From Gracilariopsis chorda (taxonomy: Eukaryota; Rhodophyta; Florideophyceae; Gracilariales; Gracilariaceae), in assembly GCA_003194525.1 (NCBI GenBank), contig NBIV01000386.1, forward strand, positions 1-41,232: 41,232 nucleotides of DNA. Reading direction: 5' to 3'. The notes below the pieces were generated by a model. That model made no database searches. It saw only the letters and a program-made list of their open reading frames with translations, and was not told the origin of the DNA. This document shows, in pieces, positions 10,795-21,637 of this stretch. Position 1 is the stretch's first letter, and each line of letters begins with the position of its first letter. The translations under genes were made by a program, and so were the position numbers.

Positions 10795-13307
10795 AGTAGC
10801 GTGGGATCGGGAGATGGAAGTTCTGTGAGGGGTGGAGGAGGACGCGGAGATCGGGGCAGCGCTAGCTAGTACAGTAGTGACGAGGCGCCATGGTTCTGAG
10901 CTGCTGTCAGCAGAAGCTGAGAATCATTTTTTGAACAAGGCGCGAGAATACCCTTTCATTATTATCGGTTCAGACTTTGGACAGGATTTCTTGCCTTGCT
11001 GCCACTGACGCGGGGGCTTGGAGCTTCTCCTTGCCCCCAACTGGCGCTGCTTGGCACCAGTCTTTCAGTGTCTAGCGCAAGCGATAGCCGGGAGGGAGTG
11101 GGTCGGGAAAAGAAAGCGATAGCGCCAGCAGAGTTCGAGGAGCGCAAACAGGAGCGTTCAGGCGCGGTCGTTTGGTGCGATCGTCGCCGGTAGTGAATCC
11201 TTTTCGGCGTGCCTCGAAATCCCAGTACCGTCCACACAGTGAGTGAGGTGACTGTGTATCATACAGTAAAAGGGTTAGCAGACGGTCGCTTCTCTAGTAG
11301 TAGTGTGGCAAAGTCGGTCCCACCAAGATCGGCCACAATACCGGCCACAATACCGGCCTCGAATATGCATGATGCCATGATGGTGCTCATTTCTTAGGCC
11401 CTTTCTACATCAAAGAATGGACAGCCTCATATTTGCCCCTTGTCCAATATCTTGGAGTCGCTCAAGATCAAGATGCAAAGAGACAGCTGCTGATGCTAGC
11501 TGTCAGATTATTTTTTAAAAGTTCTGACCACAAAGTACTCAAGCTGGCTTGTCCATTTTGCAGTGTGGAAAGCTTCGTGGGCTGAAACTGATCCCTTCCC
11601 CGACTGACCACACGGATACGGTTCGGAGAGAAAACTGTGTTGTTGTAGTACACTTTCACAACAAATGTGAGCATGTCCCGTTAAGAAACATGATTTGGGG
11701 CAGGTCCAAATTCTTGTTGTTGTGAGCATGGCGGCATCTGCTATCTTTTTCCTTGCGGCTAGTATGGCATCGTCCTTTCATGTAGTTCCACTGAAGAAAG
11801 AAGGCACATAAACAGTGTGCAAAACCAGTTCTGGTAAAAGATTTTGAGAGTACGAGCTGCTCTTTTCTCAGGAGACCTAAATTAAACGATGCAACAACAC
11901 GATCAGTAAACAACGGCATTCATCTGCTGTCAAAACGTTTGCTCTGCGCCCACGGGAACCCCGTGGAGTAATTGTGCATTGATGACCGTGTACAGTAGCA
12001 GACAGACAAGTGCAATTGCAAGAGTGGAGGCCCAGATTTGGTGCAACCGGTTGTATCCACGTGGGCGAAATTGGAAACTCTCTACTACACAGGAGGTAAC
12101 ACGCAACAAATCAGCACGATCCACTCGGAAAGTAACAAATAAGCCAAAATAATGTTCGCTGATACAAATACATTATACACAGTATCTGTTGAACACTTCT
12201 CCACTTTGGGGTTTTGCCCGTGTACAGTAGAACTCGACTGTGCCAACTCAAGGACATCGGAGTCGTTTCGTACATCTATGCCGCAGAAGCGATACACTCC
12301 CCCTGCCAACTCCGACTTTTTGGTTTTCTGTATCTCAAGGTTTTGTCTTATTACTCCCAGTACCTTTGGGTAACTACCCAGTGCCGTGTTGTGTCCTTGT
12401 TGCGCAAGGAAACGGGGGAGGACGCGCGTTGTTGTTGTAGGGGTGGAGGTGATGGCGACAAAAGGGGGGCCACTGACTCTTTTGGTGTGCGGGTTGCTTG
12501 CTGCCTCCCCCCCCCGAGCGGTGAAGCCGCCAGTGTGAGAGGCGAGTATTTATGCGGGCGCAATGCTCAGCTTCCATGCTGGAAGCTGGGCAGCGCCCAA
12601 TAAAAATGTGCAGAATAAAAACTATATCTAGATCAATGCGTGTGCACCACAGGCACGCGACAGTCCTCATAGCAAACAAGCAAATTCTCCAGGCCCCGGA
12701 GCAAAATGCTGGCTGAATATTGACGTGCTCCTTAGCTGGTTCCCAATTACTGTGGCCTTGGAATGGCAATAGATGTTTATACAATGCGAACAAACACCCC
12801 TGACACTCCTACAAACCTTGAGTTCACACAAGAGATCTGACTACCATGCGATATTTTTCTTGCATTGCAGGGCACAAATCACTTGCGAATATATTTATAC
12901 ACATAATGTATCAAGCATCATGCTGACAGCTGCATTCAGAGTTGAGATTGCGCGTGGTGTATTCGGCAGCAATGGTAGAACCGTGTTGCAGCTTTTTGTG
13001 CATACTCCAGATCAATCCTACTGCTTCATTCAGAGCAACAACCTTTTTTGTTGAGTTATGCTTTCTTCTGGTCATTATGTGGGACAAAAAGTTGAACCTC
13101 TTCTCCAACGGTTTGATCTATTGATCTATTAGAAAGAATGCTGTCAATGAAGATGGAGACGGATTCATATTTCAGCCACCCGGCTGTTCCCGAGAAGCAT
13201 CTTGCTCTGGCTTGTGCTCACGACTGACAAGCGAACTCCATCACTGCCCATCAGTGTGCCGCATTCTACAACTCAAAGCTCTTTGGAACGCTTTCTATAT
13301 TAGCAAG
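10795..13307. other. Intergenic between glutaredoxin and VWA genes
   Basis: The upstream side of the glutaredoxin gene (10795-11200) is GC-rich and probably holds its promoter. A 12-bp unit, ggccacaatacc, is repeated twice in tandem at 11331-11354. At 11397 a sequence TTAGGCCCTTTCTACAT resembles a terminus of the MITE at 18 kb without a visible partner. The minus frame 11919-11656 contains LFTDRVVASFNLGLL, vaguely transposase-like, but it is not callable. Confidence 0.4.
12556..12598. repeat. Two-tier hairpin just before an AATAAA
   Basis: A perfect 9-bp inverted repeat with a 3-base loop, CAGCTTCCA/tgc/TGGAAGCTG, lies at 12568-12588. It is bracketed by a second inverted pair, GGGCGC (12556-12561) and GCGCCC (12593-12598). 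AATAAA follows immediately. It could be a structured 3' end of a plus-strand transcript or a chance palindrome in transposon debris. Confidence 0.5.
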
Positions 13308-13976
13308 ATGAAGACAATCGTATCCTTTGTGCTGAGCGTATTCGCTGTCTCCTTGGTCACGGCTATCCCTTTCGAATCAAACATGAATATGCGGATGAGG
13401 CTCCAAGGTGTTCGGCGAATGGTCGAGCGTAATGGTTGCAATCTAAATGTCTGCTTCGCACTGGATGGAAGCGCATCGGTGACTCCACTGGATTATGAGA
13501 TGCAGAAGGATTTTGTTCAACTCATGTCTGCAGTTCTTGACTTTGAGGTCGAAAATTCCAGTTTTTCTGCAGTTCAGTATGGTGACCAGGTTTCGCCTAT
13601 CTCGCCACTCACACAGAGTATTGATGATTTCAACCTCAAAGTTCACGCATCCAATATTAGTGCATTTCAAGGTTCTTCTATTGGGAAAGGAATTACGTAC
13701 TGCTCGAACCAACTATTGGAGCTTGCTGATAACCCCGTAAAAATCATAGTGTTTGGCGATGGCCGAGAGACCTCCAAAACAGATGCAGTAAGTATCGCAG
13801 CTTCTTTCAAAGATTTCCATCCTAATGGCAGGCTCAGCACGGTTGGAGTAGGTTTCCCAAATACGGTCTTACTCAAGACAATCGCCGAAGCAGGCGGCGG
13901 ACGTTTGTTCGAGATCGACGAATACATAGACGCCCTCGACCTTGTCGTAGATTTATTCTTAGAAGTTTGTGGATAA
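13308..13976 (+). CDS. Secreted von Willebrand factor type A domain protein
   Basis: The 222-residue protein opens with a clear signal peptide (MKTIVSFVLSVFAVSLVTA, cleavage near residue 19-20) and is otherwise almost wholly one VWA domain. The metal-ion-dependent adhesion site is complete: DGSAS at 53-57, a Ser in GSSIGKGI near 122-124, and Asp151 in FGDGRET. A 32-residue upstream extension is open in frame, but the ATG at 13308 is preferred because the signal peptide starts there. VWA domains bind protein or glycan ligands through a divalent metal, and here the domain would act outside the cell or in the secretory pathway. No transmembrane segment or GPI signal is evident. There are few cysteines (Cys44, 49, 132 and 221). 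The ligand is unknown. Confidence 0.85.
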   Translation: MKTIVSFVLSVFAVSLVTAIPFESNMNMRMRLQGVRRMVERNGCNLNVCFALDGSASVTPLDYEMQKDFVQLMSAVLDFEVENSSFSAVQYGDQVSPISPLTQSIDDFNLKVHASNISAFQGSSIGKGITYCSNQLLELADNPVKIIVFGDGRETSKTDAVSIAASFKDFHPNGRLSTVGVGFPNTVLLKTIAEAGGGRLFEIDEYIDALDLVVDLFLEVCG

Positions 13977-15207
13977 ATTAAGGAAGAGTATCTGCCAAGA
14001 GATGGGTCGCTGACCAGTTGTCAAAGGTTTTGTCTCCCTCACAATAGTAATATGAAATAACATAAAAGCTTGATGATGGCAAACAGATGAGAAAGAGTGT
14101 AGCGTGAGAAAAAATGGTGATTAGTCCGTTGAGATATTCGGGACAATGGATAAGAGTGTAACTTAACCCTTACAAGCTGCCTCTACTACTGAAACCTTCA
14201 CAATTATTTCTAGTTCAGCAAAGCAAGTTCCTCCTACCTCGATAGGTTTGCATTCCAGGTCGACCGTTGCGAACCGTAGGAACTAATTCACTTACTCGAA
14301 GTGTACGTTTCCACCTTTGGAAAAGAATTTAGCTCTCTTCACCACTCCTTTCAAATCGTCCTTGAATTCCCACACGCACAACTACAGAAACCTGCTATTC
14401 GAAACAGAAGGCTACAAGAACAGAATCCTGCTGAGCAAAAAGGTCTGCAGCAGATACCTCTATCCCTTACCCCATGACAAATTCTGTCTTTGTACAGGCT
14501 TCACTCCTACAGAGGAATCAACAAGGATTCTGCTTCTGCTTATTCGCTTTTGCGTACTGTTGTCGACAAATGGCAAGAGCAAATTGGGTTTCTCTGTTGA
14601 AAAAGCACTTGCGATGAACGGGATCTGGAATACTGAATACATTGTCTCAAGCTTGGACCTTGAAATCTGCGCTTTCCGTCATCTTTGTGTGGCCAATCAA
14701 AGGCCGTCGAGGCCGCGCCTGATCAATTTGGTGCACCTCACGCGCTGCTTGCGCCGACCTTAGCGGCAGCGGCGCACCTCCATACCAATAAAAGAGGGCC
14801 GGCCCCAGCCCGCCGGCCAGGGGGGGAGGGAAACGCAAGAGATACTGCGCGTTTTTCGTTCTCGCTCCTTATCTGTTCCTTCGCCTCGTTTCCAAGCGCT
14901 GCTTGTATGTCGAATCCCGCCTCACTTTGTCTGCCTTCCATCAGCTTAGCACATGTACCCACTACGTTGCTTTGAATTTGGAGTTCTCAGGAGTTTCCAG
15001 TGAGCATTTACCCTTGATACAGTATACCTACCTCCTGATGTGCTATCTGTGTACAAAAAGATGCTTTCAAACGCAGCCACCCCAGAGACGAATTGTGTGG
15101 CCGGCAGAAAGCACAGACTGCTCCGCCGGCCGCTCCTTTATAGACTCTATCTTCTAATTCTTTTGTAAGCCTAATTGAAGGAGAGTACCGAATGCAGTCT
15201 AAATTCG

Positions 15208-15250
15208 GAGTTGCATTGTAATTTAGAGAATTACAATTACAATGCAACTC
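15208..15250. repeat. 16-bp perfect inverted repeat (hairpin)
   Basis: GAGTTGCATTGTAATT at 15208-15223 is the exact reverse complement of 15235-15250, with an 11-base spacer. An overlapping alternative stem (GTAATT/AATTAC at 15218-15234) exists because AATTACAATTAC is duplicated. It lies downstream of the SINE-like fragment on the minus strand and may be its tail or a separate small snap-back element. Confidence 0.7.
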
Positions 15251-15429
15251 TCTCTACTTCTACCTCTCACACCCAGCTGGCAGTGAGGCGATGTGCAAAA
15301 TACATTTACAGGCCAGGGGCGCAGTACTTGCCCTACAGTGAAACCAGGAATCGTTCTGGCGCTTGGAATATACCCAAATCTTGTTAGAACCCTCGAAAAT
15401 AGCCCTTGTCCTTGGTGCCAGGGTGTTGT

Positions 15430-15531
15430 GAATCGGGTGGAAGAGTCGGGGTTCGAACCCTGAACCTCAAGTCCACACAAGTCCACACAAAACTCACACG
15501 AAAGTGGTTACCGATTGAGCTATGGCAGCCA
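15430..15531 (-). repeat. tRNA-derived SINE-like fragment (pol III A and B boxes)
   Basis: On the minus strand the sequence begins GGCTGCCATAGCTCAATCGG, which contains an A box (TAGCTCAATCGG, plus-strand 15512-15523). It later carries a perfect B box, GGGTTCGAACC, at about 15441-15452. The acceptor stem cannot close on the 3' side and the A-B spacing is about 70 bases, so this is not a tRNA gene. A 10-bp unit, agtccacaca, is duplicated at 15471-15490 and explains part of the extra spacing. The unique tail after the B box may run toward 15250. The architecture is that of a tRNA-derived SINE, and the copy number is unknown. Confidence 0.5.
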
Positions 15532-16333
15532 CACCGCCGGAGATGCTATTGTGACTCTGTGTGACTGCCATCTGCCGCTGACAGCAGCACACAGGGGAGT
15601 AAAGATACGGAAGGCTAGCGATAACCCCAATCTTACCTCAATAGCAACGAAACGGTTTGCCTTCCCCCCACCAAGTGGAACGTGTCCGACGAAGATTCTT
15701 TGGTCCAAGTCGCGCATAAGTTTTCGAGAATTTGTAACCTTAAAGAACTAGTAATTTGGAATCATGTTCCACTGTTGATGCTGGAGCTAAGCCTGAGGCT
15801 CTCACGAGTCCCTTCAAATTTGACCCTAATCTGATACAGACAACGATTGCCCCACGTTTCTATGTGGCAGGGCAGAAACCTGGGTTAGGTTGCTAACCCT
15901 TTACATCTTGTTCTACTTGGTAAGGTTTTCCGTTTGTTCACTTATTCCAATAACGGCCGTGGAACGCTTAGCTTGCACAATTTTTTTTGGGAACTCCTTA
16001 AAGATCGTCGAATCTTTTGAGCGCCGAGTCGTGATAGCATGTCTTTGGAACTCAACCATTGCATAGTTTTTCTTCAAAAGACAATATGTAAAAGAGACAT
16101 GGTTGCAACACTACCCTGGGGACAATCACCAGAAACATGCTTTCTTTGAGTCTTTGTCGTCTGAGTCCCAACACAGCACACGCCATAACCCGCAAGCATG
16201 CTTCATCATGAGGTCCTTTAAATGCCGGTTGCTGCATTCACTCGAAACACAGACATCGACTGCAACACCAAATTTCCTACGTGCTCACCATCTTGCGTCT
16301 TCATACTTCACAATAACCGTATCCTAATCAAGA

Positions 16334-17179
16334 ATGATTCGTGAGATCGCTTTTGCCTGGCTTCTGTGCCTCACTTCTGCCTCTCTTTTGCATCCAAGTC
16401 GAAATCTAAATACAAGAGTACTGAAATCTTATCGTCACCATTCACTTGCTTCCAAAGCATTCGGCTTCAAACCGGCGGAGCTCTTTGGAGTATCCAGGAT
16501 TACGAACAAAAAATGTAGTCTTCTACCCATTACACGCACCATTGTTCTTGGGGAGGAGTTCGAAGGAAACCCGGAAGATGCAGTGGTTGTTGACAAAAGC
16601 TTCGCCTTTTTCAGATTGTCACTTGGCTGGTCTGCAGATCGTATCGAGCGGTCCCGCCGTGCAGCGGTTGAACATTTCAAATCGAAGTTTGGCCTCGACC
16701 TTTCCTCTGCTGTACTGAACACTACTACTGGAATATATGAGGAGCACGGTGTTTTCTATGCACCGTTCGTATTCACAAACAAGCTTGTCAAAATTGCCGA
16801 CTCGGATACTTTGACGCCTTGCACAAATGTCTCCGCCATACTCGGGGGATGGCTACTGTTTGGAACGGATATCACGTACCCTATGGTTCCCGGGGTAAAA
16901 GGTCCGGTAAAAGTTCCAGGCGAGTCCGCTCTGTTTTTCCTTTATATTGTTTTTCAGCCTGGTTCTAAGTTCTCTACTGCATTCGTGTTGAAAGGAACGA
17001 GACCTTCGGCGTGCACATTCAATGTTTGTCAGGTTGTAGCGACCACCGATCTAGTTGATGATTACTATGGATCGTCGTACCCTGGAAACCTAGAGGGAAT
17101 TGCGGTAGACACATTTGTGAAACCTGGTGTGGTGAAGACGTTTGGTAGCTATGTACTGACTTGGCCTAAAAGGGACTAA
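16334..17179 (+). CDS. Secreted protein of unknown function, 281 residues
   Basis: I do not recognise the family. The start at 16334 gives an immediate signal peptide (MIREIAFAWLLCLTSASL, residues 1-18). The N-terminal third, to about residue 70, is basic and looks like a propeptide or linker. From about residue 85 the protein is rich in beta-branched and aromatic residues, suggesting a beta-sheet fold. Cys61, Cys163, Cys227 and Cys232 could form two disulfides. NTT at 129-131 and NVS at 165-167 are potential N-glycosylation sites. No transmembrane helix follows the signal. It ends in a Lys-Arg-Asp tail after GSYVLTW. It is probably an extracellular or wall protein expressed from an intronless gene. 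Confidence 0.75.
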   Translation: MIREIAFAWLLCLTSASLLHPSRNLNTRVLKSYRHHSLASKAFGFKPAELFGVSRITNKKCSLLPITRTIVLGEEFEGNPEDAVVVDKSFAFFRLSLGWSADRIERSRRAAVEHFKSKFGLDLSSAVLNTTTGIYEEHGVFYAPFVFTNKLVKIADSDTLTPCTNVSAILGGWLLFGTDITYPMVPGVKGPVKVPGESALFFLYIVFQPGSKFSTAFVLKGTRPSACTFNVCQVVATTDLVDDYYGSSYPGNLEGIAVDTFVKPGVVKTFGSYVLTWPKRD

Positions 17180-18492
17180 GGGGTTCTGAACCATATCTGG
17201 ATGATCTTATTCTTTCAAAGATACATGCATGCTTTAGACAATTAGCTTATCCTCCATTAGGAATCCAGGATCTCAGTATGATACTCGGTCATAATCCTAA
17301 TACGAGAGCTGTTATTGTTGTTGTGGGGCTCTTCATTAAATGCAACGCAACTGACTCTTTGTTTTTGTCGGGATACGTCGTATGCGTAGTAGTGGATTCT
17401 GGCAAAAAATTTCTGTACGAAGAGCATCGACCTGTGCGCTCTCTTCTCAATTGAGAACCTGAGTCAACATCAAACATCCTTTCAATCCGAAGAGCATCGT
17501 GAGACGTCAGTACTTGTAAATTCGAGTCGCTGGAATTTTGATTTGCCCTATGATTCAGGTCAGGGGTTTCTTGCGAAGGTATTAGATTTTGACGGCCAGA
17601 TCTGTGCATCGGCTTCTGTCCAAAGACAGGATATACTAAGGACCGCTAACCCTTTTGAAGTTCAAAATTTGAACCGATTTATTCTTATCTCTAACATGTT
17701 AGGGATAAGAATTGTCCAATTAGAAGAAAACGCTTGTGATATTGCGATTCAATCAACTCTCCTTAGAGTGCACTATGTGCAGCTCAATATGGTTTGGATC
17801 AAGAGCAACCTATAACAACGCCTTTTACTGGCTTTTGACAACGTAGAATTAGGTAACGCCAATGAAAATAAGTTTTGCTTAACGCTACTGTACTAATGTA
17901 AGAAAACTAAACACATGGCAGGCTTATAACCAACCGTTCTCGTCGCCATCCAATCAAATACCTATCCTATCTCATAACAGAGACAAGCATTTCGGTTCAA
18001 AACAACCGGATTAAGGCCCCGTCTACATATGGACATGGACATGGATTTTTGGCACTGCACCGGGAAAAGAATTAAAAATAATTCATGCTTACTTAGCGAA
18101 AATTTAAAAACAAATCTGATAGATCGACTCCAAAGTGTCTCTTCCGTGGGGTCGCTCGTTGAGCGACCCCAAAATCGTGGACAATGGACAAGATAGGTTT
18201 TTGTCCATGTCCATATGCCGTATGTAGACAGGGCCTAAGAGTTTAGCCTTCCCAGAAAGGCTACGGTTGGTAGCAATCCTACCACGGGTAGAAGGAACTG
18301 TTAAGCTTATACTGCGGTAGCGGTAGCAATCCCTATGTTACCTACAGTTTTCGTCAAAGAAACGCGGAAGCATTTTCTGTTAGGAGCAAACAGACAGAAG
18401 CCATCTTTACAAACATGCATCCGGTTGCTGTGTAAGAAAGATCTATAAGAATTCCCATAAAACAAGTGTGCACCAAGATCCGCTCAAGTCGT
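17180..18492. other. Intergenic containing one MITE
   Basis: No supportable gene is present, and the open frames here start at TTG and lack motifs. One exact GCTAACCCTT lies at 17645-17654. The MITE at 18015-18235 is listed separately. A TACCACGGGTAG-type short inverted repeat around 18270-18290 is too small to interpret. Confidence 0.45.
18015..18235. mobile_element. 221-bp MITE with TIRs and TAA target duplication (PIF/Harbinger-like)
   Basis: The left end reads GGCCCCGTCTACATATGG and the right end, reverse-complemented, GGCCCTGTCTACATACGG; each continues into GGACATGGACA. The two ends match over about 30 bases with a small insertion. TAA flanks both ends (18012-18014 and 18236-18238), the 3-bp TWA duplication typical of PIF/Harbinger transposition. 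The interior has no coding capacity but holds a perfect 10-bp stem with a 3-base loop (GGGGTCGCTC/gtt/GAGCGACCCC, 18148-18170). It is non-autonomous, so the transposase must come from elsewhere. Confidence 0.8.
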
Positions 18493-18960
18493 TCAAAGCA
18501 TACTCTTCACGACCAATGGGAACACTACTGCCTGGGACTCAGTTTTTGTATTGGGACCTAACCAACTCCAAATACTTTCAGCAACGCGTATAACCGTCCT
18601 GGAGTTACGGCCGCGGGGAGCTACATTGCACTGGAAAACGAATACGTATTCTCTAGTTTCTTGTTCCCTAAACTGCACCAATGGACGGTCCGATCCGCGC
18701 TTCTCGGCGTCCGCGACAACAGACAATCCAGAAAAAGAGTTCTTCTGCTGGGCCAAGTTGTATGACTTATTGCAATAAAGCAGTCTGTGCACGGAAACAA
18801 GAATTCTGCACTCGTCTGATGTTGATATAGTCCTTGCTGTTCCCACAGATCGAATATGTGAAGGGGGACAAGTTTCATCTATGGCAAGCCAAACGGTCAG
18901 AAGTCCGGGATGGATTCCACATGTAGGCACAGACAAGACTTGAATTGACAAATGGTCCAT
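18493..18960 (-). CDS. Hypothetical 155-residue protein
   Basis: An ATG-initiated single frame with no recognised domain. It has five cysteines and a mixed, protein-like composition (for example VFVFQCNVAPRGRNSRT and LVSVHRLLYC), but only a weak hydrophobic stretch near the N-terminus. It may be a remnant or one exon of a secreted protein. It stands alone, with no close neighbour on its strand. It could also be chance. Confidence 0.3.
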   Translation of the reverse strand: MDHLSIQVLSVPTCGIHPGLLTVWLAIDETCPPSHIRSVGTARTISTSDECRILVSVHRLLYCNKSYNLAQQKNSFSGLSVVADAEKRGSDRPLVQFREQETREYVFVFQCNVAPRGRNSRTVIRVAESIWSWLGPNTKTESQAVVFPLVVKSML

Positions 18961-21242
18961 TAGATTATCTATTTATGAGCGACAAAGCGAGGGATGGTCT
19001 AGCTGCCGAACACTTTATTCGCGCGAGTGTGATGAAAGACCTTGTGTCTAGGTTGTGATTGGTAGCATTCGCGTCATTCCTGCCCCACTAGGCATGGTAT
19101 GTGATACTTTTTCAATCGCTGATATTGAATGTGCTGATCCTTCCGAGGCGCGATGTTGAAACTGTCTCCTTTCTCCGTTTTGAGCTTGGCGTGAAGTGAA
19201 ACATGAAACGAGAAGGCGTGGTGAATCTTTGAAAGGATCAGCGCTAGCATCCACGCGGAGTGCACTCACGGTGTATGGGTTTTGACGCAGTTACATGCCG
19301 AAGGCAACAATTGTGATTGCACAAACACTACTGTAAGGTACGACAAACTGAGATAGGCATTTGATAACGACGAGGGGCGATACGCGAAACTATATTGTAA
19401 CAGTACGAAGGGTAACTTGACTCTACGAGTTGTTCCCAGCAACCGAGATGCTGATGCGCTAGACTAGAGCCACAATGAATGTTGTACAGTGCATCTTTTT
19501 TTGATTCTGGCAAGCCGTTGTGGGAGAAAGACATTTTCACTCTTGTACTGGTGTCAAGGTTGGCATGTAACAATGAAAAATAAGATTTGTTTCGTAAGTT
19601 AAGTTGCATCATAGAAGGTTAGCCTTCTCTCAAGGCAAATGAATGCTGACTCTGCACGGAGGTATTCACAACTATGACCTAAATTGAGCTTTTGGTTTTC
19701 TTTTCACCCAGCCCATAAAAGTGTGAGGGAAGTTGTGTTGGGACTCACCTAGATAAGGCTGAGATTAGTGTGACTGGCGAGATTATAGATTCGAATGTAG
19801 CCAAGAATATTTTATTGCGGATTCCAAGTCGTAAGGCGCTTCGTAGAAACAAAAGGGTGGTTCGGTTCATGTCGACAAGTCATTGACATACAATAACATT
19901 ATCGATACTGTAATCGTCTTGCTCTTCCACGAATTGAGTGCAGCGGATGGTAATGGTTAAAGGGTTACCTCGCCGAGTCACGCACATGGCTGTATTCCGT
20001 ACTTGCGTTGGAGCTCCCGCCCAGATAGACTTCCAAGTTTCGATCGCTGCAATCGTTTTATTTTGCCTAGCTAGCTAATGAACTTTATCGCAACGAACCA
20101 GTACCGGTAACTGAACGGTCCATGCTTATTCCACTGCGTCAAAGGTGTTATCAATACAGGCCCTTTGACTTCGATATCTATTTTCTGGTTCATTTCTCAA
20201 GCATTCCTGACTTAGGTTGTTGGCTACTCGTTCGGCAAGAGTGCTATAATCACACGTTATGTCGAAGGACTCATGCAAGTACGGGTCTCTTGGAGGGAAC
20301 TCTGGTACCTCGCCTTCGGGGCGGCAACCATTTTGCCCCCTCTCGTGGTCCGTAAGCCGCACTCGTTCGTCAATACAACTCATACATATCGAACTCCACT
20401 CTCCTCTACAACACGTGCACAAAGCAGACGATTAGCAGACGGAGGCTGGTGTCCACTCTGGTCCCTAAACAGCACTCCAATTTCATCTCTATACTATCCT
20501 AGTACTGCTCGGACTTTTGCTGTTTACGGATTGCTCTTAACGCTGTATCAGCGCAAGAGTGCTGCCATCGAAGCGATCGTGAGATTCGCCTGTCCAGCAG
20601 CTGCTTGCTGTGAATCAGCTGCAACCAACCAGCCCTCAGCTGGCACTGATGCCAGCAATGCACCCGTTCTACATCACGTCGTTTGTCGTGTAACGTGGCT
20701 TCCTTGTTCAAAGAATACACCTTCACAATGCAATCCGCGCGTTCGCTCATCGTCATTCCGCCAAACCATTGGCTCACATCGGATCACAGTCTTCACAAGA
20801 GGTGCTTCAAGCTCTCTATTGCTGCATGCGATGGACGTGTAGGCCAATTCGGTCGCGAACTGTAAAGAGGGAAAGAGAAAACACGTCATCGGCGCGAGGC
20901 GGCACAGAGGAGTGCGCCTGCAGCTTGTCGTCGTAATGAATTCACGCTCAGCGCACGCTCAGCGAATCCGCGCCCGCAAGCGTCGAGCCAGCCAAGACGC
21001 ATACAGTGCCCATCTCGCACTATGTGACGTAACTTTTTGTCTTGCTGGCACGCTCATCATGCAGTCGCCTCATCCCCCTGCTTCCTTCCGCTCTTGCCGC
21101 CTCCCTTTAAATGGACCACCACCTGCCCCCGTTGCCTCACAGCTCAAGCTGCCAAGTCTTGCGTACACATTCCCTCACCCTCTTCTTCGCTTCCAGCCCC
21201 ACTTGCAGCGTCTCTCCCCCCGCTATTGCCGTGGCGCCCATC
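18961..21242. other. Intergenic; nothing clear
   Basis: The longest frame (20273-20842, plus, 189 codons, ATG start) has no motif, no signal peptide and an erratic composition, so I do not call it. The last 200 bases before 21243 are GC-rich and pyrimidine-rich with a CCCTTTAAATGG box at about 21104-21115, and probably form the promoter and leader of the next gene. Confidence 0.4.
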
Positions 21243-21637
21243 ATGAAGTTCACCGCACTGGCTTGCATGGCCGCTCTTTGTTCCGCTTTGATATTAGCCG
21301 CACCCGCGCCAGACCGTCCCGCTACTCCCGAATCGGACCTCAAGGAGAGTGCACCGGACATGATCGGCCCGTACGTAATTCGTGCGGATGTTGATGCAGG
21401 GTTTGCCGGAACACCAGAGCCAACACATGTCTTTGAGGAAATCACCGTATCGCCCCCGCCGGAGATGATGATCACCCCTTCTCCCGAAGTGGAAGACGAT
21501 ATGTACCGTTACATGTCTTCGGGGGCACTACATCTGACATGTATCCATCGCGGGGAGTTTTGCCTACGCCTGATGGGGGCGAAGAATACGCCACCCCTAC
21601 TCCAGATCTTGAATCCCCAGAACCGGAAATGTTCTAA
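21243..21637 (+). pseudogene. Small secreted Pro/acid-rich protein, broken by one frameshift
   Basis: The ATG at 21243 begins a strong signal peptide (MKFTALACMAALCSALILAA). The mature part is acidic and proline-rich, with TPEP, SPPPEMM and TPSPEVEDDMY blocks. At a run of five G (21531-21535) the frame switches: the annotated frame runs on into unrelated sequence to 21767. Adding one G instead restores a matching tail with DMYPSRG, PTPDGGEEY and LESPEPEMF that stops at 21637. The repeat-like acidic/Pro pattern on both sides of the G run argues that the original gene had six G, or that the assembly lost one. The restored protein would be about 131 residues. Function is unknown, and secretion is inferred from the leader. 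Confidence 0.6.

Larger units (their letters stand above)
13977..16333. other. Intergenic between VWA gene and 281-residue secreted gene
   Basis: No reliable gene is present. A GC-rich patch at 14690-14850 with an AATAAAAGAGGG box could be a promoter, but the ORFs after it (up to 96 codons) carry no motifs. The interval holds the SINE-like fragment and the long hairpin listed separately, and one exact GCTAACCCTT at 15892-15901 sitting inside an inverted repeat (ggttag...ctaacc). Confidence 0.4.

Noticed and set aside
11656..11919. Minus-strand frame with LFTDRVVASFNLGLL, reminiscent of a transposase core
   Set aside because: No second catalytic motif, and flanking frames show nothing in order.
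14317..14763. 148-codon plus-strand ORF
   Set aside because: It begins at TTG, has no motif, and runs into a GC-rich promoter-like patch.
20273..20842. 189-codon plus-strand ORF with ATG start
   Set aside because: No signal peptide, domain or consistent composition; overlapped by equally open frames on the other strand.
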